A stretch of 60,316 nucleotides of DNA from Lingula anatina (taxonomy: Eukaryota; Brachiopoda; Lingulata; Lingulida; Lingulidae). The position numbers and the translations under genes are program-made. Shown here piece after piece: positions 33,299 to 40,578 of this stretch. Within the stretch, counting starts at the first letter, position 1; each line of letters begins with the position of its first letter. The stretch covers positions 69,146 to 129,461 of the forward strand of contig NW_019774881.1 in NCBI RefSeq assembly GCF_001039355.2, read 5' to 3'. The notes beneath the pieces were generated by a model, which was not told the DNA's origin, searched no databases, and was given only the letters and a program-made list of their open reading frames with translations.

Positions 33299-36287
33299 GA
33301 CCCAACTGTCCAACAAATCCCATGTTGACTGCAAGCAAAATGAATATAACAACTACAACCTTGTGTTAACCCAGTGCACACAGCAACACCTACCATTTTG
33401 ACCTCCCCCCCCCCCACACACACACACACAAAAAAAAGTTTAAAAATCACTTAGATAAAGAATCATGATTTATTTTGCATCTCTTACAATTAAGATGCCA
33501 CCAAAGAAACCCAAAGCCTCTTATGTGAAGAAGGTGAAGAAAGTTGACGTCAGGACCGAGTGCAGTGTCTGCAACTTACCAGGGACAAATGGTAATCTTG
33601 TCAGGTAAAACAAACCTCATCAAACAAAAATTTAATATGATTTAATCTGATATGTACGGAACACCATTCTATGAAAGGGTGCTTTCCCAGAGATTTAGAT
33701 CTATCTAAGGATTAAGTTTTAGATCGACCTAACTCCCTGGGGGTTCAGGCTAAATTGCAGTCAGCCGAGCGGACACCATAGTTAATTACCACCTTACAGC
33801 TTTTAGTAGGCGGGACAGATGCTTAAGCCGGCCAAGCTGACAGTAATCTAGTGAGACTCCCCACAGGGATAGATCGATCTAAAAATCTATGGAAATGGAG
33901 TGAAAGTCAGTATGAGGTCTAACATTTTGTCTTTATCCCGTTGACTTTATCAGGAAGCTGAGTCAGTGTGACTTGCTGTGAAGTGATAAATTAATTCATT
34001 ATAATTATTATTTATTAATAATTATACATATTCTATTAAAAATCATACTATTTAATGTGCAATAGACCAAGATTTAATTTCTATTCTTTGTTGATTGAAA
34101 TAACAACTGGATGAATCAAGTGTGCCTTGAAATCAAAGTAATTGAGATTTAAGACTGCTACAATCTCACACAGGTTCTCGTCATCAATATTTGTTTCTCC
34201 AGGTGTGACATGTGTAAGCTTTGCTTCCACTTCGAATGTCTCGACCCTCCCCGGAAAAAGACACCCAAGCAGCGGGGTTACTCCTGGCACTGCGAGGCCT
34301 GCGATTCTGGAGAAGATGAATCTGTAAGTAATGGCAGTTTGGGGGGGGGGGGGGGGGTTGGGGGGGAAATCTACTATTAAAATGTCACCTCTCCCTCCCT
34401 CCCCCCTTCTTCTCTCCTCCCTCTTGCCCTAGAGTAACATGACATGTTAACACACTGATATTTTTGTTATTACCAAATGAGGATGGCGCTGTCCAATTTC
34501 ATGAATCAAAAAGGCATTGTTTAGAATCTTACTGTCTGTTGAAGAATATACTTACATGATAAACAAATTCAAGAGTACGGCTCAGTCTCACTTTGACCAG
34601 TTTGTTGAATGGATGAGACATTAGACACGTTACTTGAAGTTGGCTAATTTGTTTGCAGGAGGAGGAAGAGATGGACGTGGAAAATGAAAATGAAGAAGAG
34701 AACACCAAGCAGGAGAAAATCGACAAGGGGAGCTCCCCATCTAAGGTCAAAGGTCACAGCCCAGAGATCAGTCAAGAAGGCAGCGCCAAAAAGAAAAGCT
34801 CTCCTGCTGGTGGAGAAGGTCGTAGGTCAAAGTCGCCCAAAGGTCACCCAAAGGTCAAAGGGAAGGAATCGCCAGCAAAAAGCGAGGAAAGCAAAAAAAG
34901 GAAACAGACCACACCTACCAAGTCTGACGATGTGGAAGAACATGATGTGCCCGTTTGTACCAAGAAAAAAGGCCCCTCTGGTTCACCAGGTTCCAGCACA
35001 AGGCCAACCTCTCCCAAATCTTCAGAGACATCAGATGGTAAAAAGGATTCAGCAGACAAAGTTAGTCCCAAAAGAGCCAAAAGCATGTCCCCAAAAGGGG
35101 AAGGGAATAATAAAAGGAGCAAGACCCCAACCAAAAGTAATTCTCCAAAATCTACAAGTCCTGGCATTCTTATATCACCTTCTAAAGACCTTCTTCTCAA
35201 AGCAAAACCAGTTATTGAGGTGGAGGATATAAAAAGTCCAAGTAAAGTTAAAAGGGAAAGGAACCCAGCTGTATTAACTGAGTCAAGTCCCAAAAGGAAG
35301 ACAGGTGCTGGGAATAAGTCACCTAAAATGTCAAAAAGTCCTGAAGAAGGAAAGAAATCTGCAAAAACAACCAGTCCCAAAGTCAAAACTAAAAAAGAAA
35401 GCCAAGGTCAGGTCAAGGTCACACCTGATAAGAGTCCATCAAAAGAAGACAAAATACCACAAGAGTTGGAGCCTCTGGATACTAAAACAGGAGAATTAAG
35501 AAAAAGCCCTGGAGAAAAAATAGAACATGGGAATAAGAAAGATCTGCCTAAAATTCACCAAGAACCAAAGGCTTCCCCAGAGAAGAAGTCTAAAAGTAAG
35601 GCCTCAAAACTTCCAGAGACTGCAAAGTTAGTTGATGAAGGAGATGATGAAGGAAAAGCTGCCCAGGGAAGTTCAGCAAAAACTACACCCCCTGCTGGAA
35701 AAGGGAAAGGTACAAGAAACAAAACACCAGACAGAAAGAAAACAGGCAAAGGTGAAAGTGTCGGAAAGAGTGCAAAGCAGAAAAGTCCAGACGGTAAGAA
35801 ACTTGCCAAAGAAGACAATGATGAAAAGAATGGAAAAATGAAAACACATGATGTAAAGAAACCTGAGAAAGATGAATATGTGCAAAAAGGATCAGATCCC
35901 AAGATTCCAGAGGGAAAGAAACTTGGAAAAGATGACAGTGGAAAAGAGAAGGATTCACAACCCCCAGCATCAAGGAAAAAGACAGAAAATGTTATGTCAA
36001 AAAAAGTTGATGAGTTCTCTGACAAGGAAGAAATGGAAGGTACTAAAAAAACAGAAGAGTATGACCCCCTCCCAAAACCGACTTCAAGGAAGGTAGATGA
36101 AAATGAAGATGAAAAGAAAAATGTTCTGCCTGAGGCATACAAGCTGTGTTCTGAAGAAGCTTCAGCTTGTCCTGGGGCAAAAGAATCGATGCCATGTGAC
36201 CAAGAGGAGCCCAAGTCTAAGCAAGTAAAGCCTTTGGTTCCAGATGCTAAAGAGGACCAGGAAATTAAAACTGATGAAAACCACTAG
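16885..36287 (+). CDS. PHF14: PHD finger protein 14 (PHF14), 22 coding exons
   Basis: PHF14 is a nuclear histone H3 reader. Exons: 16885-16894, 18187-18303, 18493-18680, 19204-19277, 20664-20820, 21180-21235, 21597-21708, 21978-22072, 22521-22563, 23506-23649 (or 23664), 24337-24412, 24785-24879, 25394-25484, 25805-25911, 26082-26177, 27213-27307, 30823-30954, 31175-31322, 31522-31635, 33495-33604, 34203-34323, 34659-36287. All phases fit, giving 1269 residues. Domains: N-terminus DRDPKKRRVKP (human PHF14 starts MDRSSKRRQVKP); acidic region; PHD1 about 118-178; extended PHD about 183-300 (CELCPN, WVHIVCALYIPG, CAQRQGLLSE); coiled coil about 420-487; PHD about 519-572; PHD about 664-722; disordered K/S/P-rich tail 728-1269. 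The first exon is the least certain part: ATGGCTGAAG before GTAGAT gives MAEVDRDP. Human PHF14 is under 1000 residues, so this tail is an extension. Exons 16 and 19 appear twice, apparently through assembly. Confidence 0.9.
18187..18680 (+). CDS. PHF14: PHF14 exons 2-3: N-terminal basic and acidic region
   Basis: Exon 2 (18187-18303) encodes DRDPKKRRVKPVQ and then an acidic SSGDEDYEGEE segment. Exon 3 (18493-18680) encodes a Glu/Asp/Ser-rich stretch that ends in IAGLIERARQMSDQLK. Exon 2 opens in mid-codon (TG|GAC), so the initiator must come from an upstream exon; this is why a start at 16885 is proposed. Confidence 0.85.
19204..20820 (+). CDS. PHF14: PHF14 exons 4-5: first PHD finger
   Basis: Exon 4 (19204-19277) ends with CICCVCLGES. 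Exon 5 (20664-20820) continues SDEEDEIVECDGCGVSVHEG, then CYG and WFCDACKAG. The Cys4-His-Cys3 zinc ligands are all present and split across the 1.4 kb intron exactly within the loop between the first two Cys pairs. In PHF14 this finger works with the following extended PHD to bind the H3 tail. Confidence 0.92.
19919..19990 (+). other. Near-perfect 31-bp hairpin in PHF14 intron 4
   Basis: Left arm 19919-19949 and right arm 19960-19990 are reverse complements with a single mismatch around a 10-base loop; the whole is 72 nt. It could be a pre-miRNA-like or hairpin-siRNA precursor, or a tiny palindromic MITE. No target-site duplication is clear. Confidence 0.75.
21180..22563 (+). CDS. PHF14: PHF14 exons 6-9: extended PHD (ePHD) core
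   Basis: Exons 21180-21235 (CELCPNSGGIYKETDTGR), 21597-21708 (WVHIVCALYIPGVAFGDVDK), 21978-22072 (CSICEDERFARTGVCISCDA, GMCRTYFHVT) and 22521-22563 (CAQRQGLLSEASPDE) give the zinc-knuckle plus atypical PHD module characteristic of PHF14 and the BRPF/MLLT10 class. The ligands CELC, H-C in WVHIVC, CSIC, CISC and HVTC all survive. The exon ending at 22563 uses a GC donor. Confidence 0.92.
21561..21594 (+). repeat. (TTTA)n array abutting a PHF14 splice acceptor
   Basis: TTTA repeats run up to two bases before the AG acceptor of exon 7 (exon starts 21597) and replace a normal polypyrimidine tract. Confidence 0.9.
22564..22569 (+). other. Non-canonical GC splice donor (PHF14 exon 9)
   Basis: Exon 9 ends GATGAG and is followed by GCAAGT instead of GTAAGT. 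The acceptor at 23504-23505 is AG and joins in frame to DIADPFYAYCK, the known continuation of PHF14. The rest of the site is a perfect consensus, as expected for GC-AG introns. Confidence 0.8.
23506..24879 (+). CDS. PHF14: PHF14 exons 10-12: end of ePHD and linker
   Basis: Exon 10 (23506-23649) supplies the last ePHD ligands in YAYCKVHADK and then a basic helix-rich stretch; a second in-frame donor at 23665 would add VGPYK. Exon 11 (24337-24412) is very basic (RKLRRHRQK). Exon 12 (24785-24879) encodes VPKEKIPRFLTTSPAAVRRM and MKKAELLGI, closely matching the vertebrate VPREKLPRPLTSSASAIRKL segment. Confidence 0.85.
24718..24771 (+). repeat. (TTTA)n array abutting a PHF14 splice acceptor
   Basis: More than 50 bases of TTTA repeats, then ATTATTTTTTAG, which is the acceptor of exon 12 (exon starts 24785). 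Confidence 0.9.
25394..26177 (+). CDS. PHF14: PHF14 exons 13-15: coiled-coil segment
   Basis: Exon 13 (25394-25484) ends in ALSAEFASYYL. Exons 14 (25805-25911) and 15 (26082-26177) encode a continuous heptad-like helix (MKELLVQNNKLQDQERILRL, then LNAINSRLRHEAEKLQKILG). Human PHF14 has the same order: ALTADFVNYYF, then a coiled coil. The segment may mediate PHF14 self-association, an inference from the family. Confidence 0.88.
27213..27307 (+). CDS. PHF14: PHF14 exon 16, copy a
   Basis: Encodes KLPVPEVLKPKKVIRSPTRR and ETPRSPPPIIHP; enters in phase 0 and leaves after two bases of a codon. A second copy lies at 28412-28506 and differs only at two synonymous sites. Using both in one mRNA would break the frame. 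Confidence 0.85.
27583..27606. mobile_element. Truncated start of a CAGGGC-ended MITE at an assembly break
   Basis: CAGGGCTAGACACTAACTTT resembles the terminus of the 177-base MITE at 5384. It begins exactly where copy a diverges from copy b (after TTTGGTCATATA) and is cut 24 bases later by the 'n' at 27607. Confidence 0.6.
27607..27607. other. Single-base assembly ambiguity
   Basis: A lone 'n' between two near-identical ~1.2 kb segments (about 26410-27582 and 27608-28772). Confidence 0.9.
27608..28772 (+). repeat. Duplicate of PHF14 intron 15-exon 16-intron 16 segment
   Basis: Collinear with 26410-27582 at about 97-98% identity by eye, including deep intron sequence. It contains exon 16 copy b at 28412-28506. 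Best read as the second haplotype placed in tandem. Confidence 0.85.
29331..29500. mobile_element. MITE with CAGGCC...TAGCCA termini and 5-bp target duplication
   Basis: The termini CAGGCCTGTAGCCA and (reverse complement) CAGGCCCATAGCCA bound a 170-base element, flanked by CATTC on both sides (29326-29330 and 29501-29505). G- and C-rich runs sit near the ends. It lies in PHF14 intron 16 and has no coding capacity. Confidence 0.75.
30648..30735. repeat. Dispersed 88-base repeat (partner at 39480-39565)
   Basis: CCCTTAAGGATGTTGTGACC, then TTGCCCAAAACTCCTTGTTT, and an end ATAAATCTTCAGTG. The same segment, diverged, occurs in the same orientation downstream of PHF14. It is probably part of an uncharacterised transposon. 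Confidence 0.65.
30823..31322 (+). CDS. PHF14: PHF14 exons 17-18: third PHD finger
   Basis: Exon 17 (30823-30954) encodes CGICKTSRDQHLLAKCDSC, then KNHYHLGCLDPPLTRMPKKT. Exon 18 (31175-31322) gives WQCSEC and the conserved IKAPVKFTPPHLQPDF. The residues closely follow the vertebrate CGICKKNHDQHLLLLCDTC / LGCLDPPLTRMPRKT pattern, and all eight zinc ligands are present. Confidence 0.93.
31121..31164 (+). repeat. (TTTA)n array abutting a PHF14 splice acceptor
   Basis: TTTATTTA repeats with one CATT interruption, ending 10 bases before exon 18 (31175). This is the third PHF14 acceptor in this gene preceded by such an array. Confidence 0.9.
31522..31635 (+). CDS. PHF14: PHF14 exon 19, copy a
   Basis: Encodes RDKKKYPKSKKKIPAKRKLE and an acidic end (EEGEEEATKDEPKSEDVQP). 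It is symmetric (phase 0 to phase 0, 114 nt). An identical-coding copy lies at 32703-32816 after the N gap; because it is symmetric, retaining both would keep the frame. Confidence 0.85.
32078..32543. other. Assembly gap (466 N)
   Basis: Run of Ns. The sequence left of it (about 31359-32077) is repeated to its right (32544-33260). The left copy stops just before the position where the right copy enters a 33-base poly-T run (33263-33295), a typical assembly breakpoint. Confidence 0.98.
32544..33260 (+). repeat. Duplicate of PHF14 exon 19 region across the gap
   Basis: Collinear, near-identical copy of 31359-32077. It contains exon 19 copy b (32703-32816), whose protein is unchanged. It most likely represents the alternative haplotype or an unresolved overlap. 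Confidence 0.85.
33495..34323 (+). CDS. PHF14: PHF14 exons 20-21: fourth PHD finger
   Basis: Exon 20 (33495-33604) encodes KKVDVRTECSVCNLPGTNGN and LVR. Exon 21 (34203-34323) continues CDMCKLCFHFECLDPPRKKT, PKQRGYSWHCEAC and GEDES. Compare vertebrate RTECATCKGTGDNENLVRC and CYHFGCLDPPLKKSPKQTGY. The zinc ligands are complete. Confidence 0.92.
33677..33902. mobile_element. MITE of the AGATCGATCT family (PHF14 intron 20)
   Basis: About 226 bases, beginning GGGTGCTTTCCCAGAGATTT and ending AGATCGATCTAAAAATCTAT plus GGAAATGGAGTG. The ends are imperfect inverted repeats and the interior holds GGCGGGACAGATGCTTAAGC. A copy in the opposite orientation lies at 58077-58308, and more distant relatives at 42378-42587 and 45108-45243. 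Confidence 0.75.
34341..34366 (+). repeat. G-tract with G-quadruplex potential near a PHF14 donor
   Basis: Seventeen Gs, TT, then seven Gs begin 18 bases downstream of the exon 21 donor on the sense strand. They could fold as an RNA or DNA quadruplex, or may only be a slippage-prone homopolymer. Confidence 0.7.
34659..36287 (+). CDS. PHF14: PHF14 exon 22: long K/S/P-rich disordered tail
   Basis: A single 1629-base exon encoding 542 residues from EEEEMDVENENEEENTKQEK to the stop TAG at 36285-36287. Composition is dominated by Lys, Ser, Pro, Glu and Asp with no hydrophobic core. Dipeptides SP followed by K/S recur throughout (SPSKVKG, SPKGHPKVKG, SPKSTSP, SPKRKTG, SPKMSKSP, SPSKEDK), and a later part has variable units built as G/DxKKxxKxD. 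Such S/TPxK sites resemble H1-tail and CDK-target motifs. Acceptor TTTGCAG at 34652-34658. Vertebrate PHF14 has only a short tail after its last PHD. Confidence 0.88.
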   Translation, partial: EEEEMDVENENEEENTKQEKIDKGSSPSKVKGHSPEISQEGSAKKKSSPAGGEGRRSKSPKGHPKVKGKESPAKSEESKKRKQTTPTKSDDVEEHDVPVCTKKKGPSGSPGSSTRPTSPKSSETSDGKKDSADKVSPKRAKSMSPKGEGNNKRSKTPTKSNSPKSTSPGILISPSKDLLLKAKPVIEVEDIKSPSKVKRERNPAVLTESSPKRKTGAGNKSPKMSKSPEEGKKSAKTTSPKVKTKKESQGQVKVTPDKSPSKEDKIPQELEPLDTKTGELRKSPGEKIEHGNKKDLPKIHQEPKASPEKKSKSKASKLPETAKLVDEGDDEGKAAQGSSAKTTPPAGKGKGTRNKTPDRKKTGKGESVGKSAKQKSPDGKKLAKEDNDEKNGKMKTHDVKKPEKDEYVQKGSDPKIPEGKKLGKDDSGKEKDSQPPASRKKTENVMSKKVDEFSDKEEMEGTKKTEEYDPLPKPTSRKVDENEDEKKNVLPEAYKLCSEEASACPGAKESMPCDQEEPKSKQVKPLVPDAKEDQEIKTDENH

Positions 36288-36867
36288 ATTTTTCACAGAT
36301 TATTGCATGATTAAACTAAAACGGAACTTTTAAGGTTTATCATAGCCTCTTGTGCAATGTCAGTGATTAAAAAATTTAATTTTTTCTTAAGAGACTAAGC
36401 AATTTTACATATTTTTTTTCTTTTTGGAAGTTTTGTTTATTTATTTATTTATTATTTTTTTTTTTTTTTTGTGAGGATTGAATTTTTCTCAGTGCATTTA
36501 ATATTAAACGAAGTGAATTATTTTCCTCAAGCGTGCTGAAGTGCTTCAAAGCAAAAAAAGAAGGGTCTGCTTGGATATTGTTTTAACTCCAGAACTTGTA
36601 TGCAGGAAAATATTTTTTTAAAAATTGCTTTCGTAAATTGTTCTCCTTTGCATTTATTTTGTGCAACAAACAAATCCCTTAAATTTATGCGATATTTGTC
36701 AATATTTTACCTGGCACTTCCCAATATGTAAACAGTTCTGCTACTGATGTTTGAGTTTATTAAACGTTAGCTGATTCATTTACTATTTATACATGTACTA
36801 TATTACACATAACATTGTTTTTTAATTTTTTTTCCTTAACCACTGGTTAGTTGTCTTTTAGATTTTT

Positions 36868-36873
36868 AATAAA
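36868..36873 (+). terminator. Polyadenylation signal of PHF14
   Basis: AATAAA in the sequence TTTTTAATAAAGCACAG, about 580 bases after the PHF14 stop codon. The 3' UTR between is T-rich with a TTTA array at about 36434-36452. Confidence 0.7.
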
Positions 36874-36899
36874 GCACAGTTATATGCTTGGCGTTTGTG

Positions 36900-37265
36900 G
36901 ACCGTACCTTTTCCCATGTTTTGAAAAAAACATAGGGTGAGCTGCATCATTTTACCGAGAAGTTTACCATTCGACAACAGGAATATTATTTTGACTTAAA
37001 TATGGTGATATACCAACATGCCACTTCAGTCCCACAGCCTGAGACAACTGGGCTGTATTGTCCCAGCCCATTATAATCTGCCGTTCTTTGTGATAGTGGC
37101 TTACCTGTAAGACTACAGTGCGTGTTCCGTTTATATATATATATATATATATATCTTTTCCGTGGAAATGAGCCTTTGGAAAGCAAATAATTATACACGG
37201 TGGTGTTACAATAATTGGCAGGTCTGGGCTTATTATGCATAGGACTAGATTTGGTCCGGGCCGTT

Positions 37266-37320
<55 letters not shown>

Positions 37321-39071
37321 TAGACGCTGAGAACCTGAAATGTTTTCTAATTTCCTCGGCAACAGATATGTGGATTTATAATGTATCGCAATCCAGGGGT
37401 AGCTGAGTATGCTTTGGTCCACCGATGTCTTGTTTTAATTTATCTCCCCCTTCCCTCCTCCTTATCATAACTACATTACTGATCGATACGAATTGTCCAT
37501 AAACCGCGCTCCTGAAGATGATAGCACACCAGCGTCCTCGGTGCAACGCTAAACCTTACCTACACGCTCAATCCAAATTGGTCAAGGAACGATGGCTTTT
37601 TTTTTTACTATGTTTATTCAAAGAAAAGGATGCAAGTCGCTTCAAGCATTATATGTTCTCCTAAATGAAACAAGAAACGGGCACACACTAAAGCATACGA
37701 AAAAATAAAAAAGGGAAAGAAAATAGAAATATGAGAAAAATAGCCGTAACGAAATAAACAGAAAGCCAGTTAACAACTCTAGCTTGATGGATATATACTC
37801 CTACGCAAGCTATAAGCAATCAGATGTACAGACTTCTGTCACTAGTTAAATATGTTTGGCTAGAAAATCCTCCTTTGTGTATCTTTTAATGTTTTTTATC
37901 AAATAATGAAACGGCTTAATCGCCGCATAGTATAATTACTGCAACAAGTAAAAGCGTCATTTTGTTTAAATGTCTTTAATCAAATATATCAACGGTTTAA
38001 TCGCTGCATAGTATAATAACCTCTACAAATAAATATATTGACTTAAAAAAATTGAATATCAAGGTTGTGTACACCAAGTAAATCATTCATTTATTTATTT
38101 GACTGACAAAATTTTTAACATTTTTAAATCATTCAGGGAAAAGCGAGGCATGCTGTCGTATCCCCCCCCCTCCCCAATTCCAACTAAATAATGACGAAAA
38201 CACCGTCTTAACAATCCGGCAACCAAGACAACGTCAGGTATTAAGATGCATGTATCCGGGGGATAATGCAACACGCATTGTAGACGACAACCGTATCTCA
38301 TTAGGCCTACTTATTTCTATCTAGAATCCACGATTTCAGGATTACTTGTACTTCTCAAGGTATACCCAATTTGTCCACGCTTAAATTTTAAACGTTACTT
38401 AGAGCTGTCGTGAAAAAGAAGGAAAATATTGTATGACTCGATTTAACCTTTTAACAGGATGCCTAGCAGACACATATGTCGTGAAACAGAAAAAAAAACA
38501 CTGAAACTACAAAAGAAAGATACAGAAAGATAAAAATATAAGCAAAATGATTTTATATAAAATTACTTACCAATGCACATGGCAGTTCATTTCATAAACT
38601 GGCTTCTGTTTTTTATAAGCATGCTTTAATGCCTACAATAGGTATGCTTTAATGCCGAGAGTCTGTCTTGTCTTAAATCATTTCAATTAATTTCCCAAAA
38701 AAAAGTTGAAATTAAAATTTGGTTTTTAGATTTGAAATGTAAAAGGAGTAATGTTTTAACATGTTTTAAAATGCTGTGGTGAAATTTGGAAAAAACTCAC
38801 ATAACATTCGTATAGAAACTGGCCGGCATATCGTTATTTAAAATTCGCTCTTGGGCTCCCTAACTCGAAAGCATCGTGCACTGCGACCGAGCGCAAGCGT
38901 CTCGATTCCATAACTCGCCCATACTCGCCCCATATAATACATTGTAACCTCTATGTGATATCGCTATTCGCAATACGCGATGGTTTCGAGTTACGGAGCC
39001 CTGGTGCATTTTGATTGGCGGGGATGTGAGCTGCTCCCACATCCTGTGGCCATAGTTTTTCTCTTTCGCCA

Positions 39072-39122
<51 letters not shown>

Positions 39123-39217
39123 GAGATGTATGTGTGATCAATCAATTTGATGTTGTGTTATTATTCCCTCATTTTGTGGCTTCGTATTATATTACGTTTG
39201 GTCATTTTAATAAATGG
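36900..39217. other. Intergenic region with TA microsatellites
   Basis: No gene recognised. TA arrays lie at 37131-37153, 37269-37318 and 39077-39120. A diverged direct repeat (GGCTTAATCGCCGCATAGTA at about 37913 and GGTTTAATCGCTGCATAGTA at about 37994) is also present. Confidence 0.6.
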
Positions 39218-39394
39218 CAATAAAGGGTACCGGAGGAGACGAGAATTACTTAAAATTGTGCCGGAAGTGTGATGTCATTTGCACGTCTTCTCTCTCGTTC
39301 ACCTCCAGCTTAAAATGACCACTCAGCTTCGCTTCTAACACCACTACTCGTCACTTCCGGCCACAATCAGTCTCCTCCAGTACCCTTTATTTTC
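39218..39394. mobile_element. MITE with 8-bp target duplication (hAT-like)
   Basis: The termini AATAAAGGGTACCGGAGGAG and its reverse complement (one mismatch) bound about 177 bases. A second internal inverted pair is TTGTGCCGGAAGTG / CACTTCCGGCCACAA. Flanks carry ATAAATGG on both sides (39210-39217 and 39395-39402), an 8-base duplication as made by hAT transposases. Confidence 0.75.
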
Positions 39395-39479
39395 ATAAAT
39401 GGATTTATTTCTTATTTATATTTGAGCAGAATCCTAGTTTCGTTGTGCTTGTCAACGTTTGGCGGCATAGATGTTATTC

Positions 39480-39565
39480 CTTTAAGGATATTGTCACCCT
39501 TCGCCCAAAACTCCTTATTTACTGCCTTACATACATTCTTTTGGGGAATGGATAAATCTTCAGTG
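39480..39565. repeat. Dispersed 88-base repeat (partner at 30648-30735)
   Basis: Diverged copy, in the same orientation, of the segment in PHF14 intron 16, including CCCAAAACTCCTTATTTACT and ATAAATCTTCAGTG. Confidence 0.65.
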
Positions 39566-39811
39566 TCCACTGACTAAATTAATGAACATTTAAACATATG
39601 TTATCTTACGGGTGACGTCATAATTGCGATTTGGGGGTAAAAACTGAAAAAACGGTTTCTCAAATTTCTCCTTTACCTGAGCGCCCACGATCAGGGATCC
39701 AAATGCATAGTATGCTAACTGGCACTTATTGTGTAAGTGCAAACGTATATATTCCTTCTAGGCTCCATGTATATTTCCACGTAAAATGTTTTAATAAACT
39801 TCTCTTAATTT

Positions 39812-39968
39812 AACGTTCCTTGCTCATTCTAAAATTACAGCGTTATACAACATGTACTAATTAAGCCTGTACGTCCTTATCCCTAAATGTTTCAGTCCAT
39901 GTAAATAGGCCTCTTTCCTCACCACTGTACTTAGAACATCTGCCCATTGTGGCAAAACCTTATTAAAT
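39812..39968 (+). repeat. Segment E, inverted partner at 48358-48480
   Basis: CTAAAATTACAGCG, TCCTTATCCC and AACATCTGCCCATTGTGGCA are shared with the reverse complement of 48358-48480. In this copy the segment lies 5' of the GPCR; at the other locus it lies 3' of the GPCR on the same strand. Confidence 0.75.
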
Positions 39969-40009
39969 TGCTCCATAGTATTAAATAAAGCCATGTATAG
40001 TATGCACGC

Positions 40010-40578
40010 CAAGGCATTTCAGAACAAGACTATTAGTTAATATATTTCTTTTGTTTGTGCATGAGGAAATTAGTTATGTCTATACTTACTAGGGTGACAT
40101 TTGTGCTAAAGACTTGGATAAGATAATGCCATCCATACTTCTAAATAATCACATGTAAATAAATCTTAGAGAGATTTCAGCTTACATTGAAGTGTGTGTG
40201 TTTGCGTGTGTGGATAAAGCAATATTTGAGCATAAATGAAAAAGAACAGTATCGTTAAAGCTCGCATAAGTATTTTGTCACAGAATGAAAAGGATAATTG
40301 GCATATTGTTATCTCAAATACCGCCATATGAAAGTCAATACTCATTGGTCTGACACTAACTGAATAAATAGCATCTCGTGACGTAGTAAACAGGAGGCGG
40401 TGACAGAAGTGCTCAAAGCGCTCGATAGCGTTCGGTCTTATTCACTTGTGATCAATGTGGAAAACATCCTTGACCAAAATCGTCTTGGAAAAATTACAGC
40501 CGATAATTAAGGGAAAATATCGATTGGCAAAGGTGACATCTTCTTTTGAGAGGCATACAGTACAAATATCACTGCGAA
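40010..40578 (+). promoter_or_regulatory. Conserved upstream region of GPCR copy 1
   Basis: About 560 bases that recur, inverted, upstream of GPCR copy 2 (50348-50985). The best conserved part includes AGTCAATACTCATTGGTCTG, an AATAAATAGC AT box and a CRE-like CTCGTGACGTAGT at 40375-40387 (reverse complement at 50534-50546). Their retention while spacers diverged suggests promoter elements. Confidence 0.6.

Noticed and set aside
33263-33430. Poly-T run and CCCC/ACAC stretch as a processed-pseudogene tail
   Set aside because: No gene sequence is attached on either strand; a simple repeat in PHF14 intron 19.
40546-40578. Upstream extension of GPCR copy 1 (starting from a TTG codon)
   Set aside because: Not an ATG and not conserved in copy 2, where the frame starts at the same MMPMN position.
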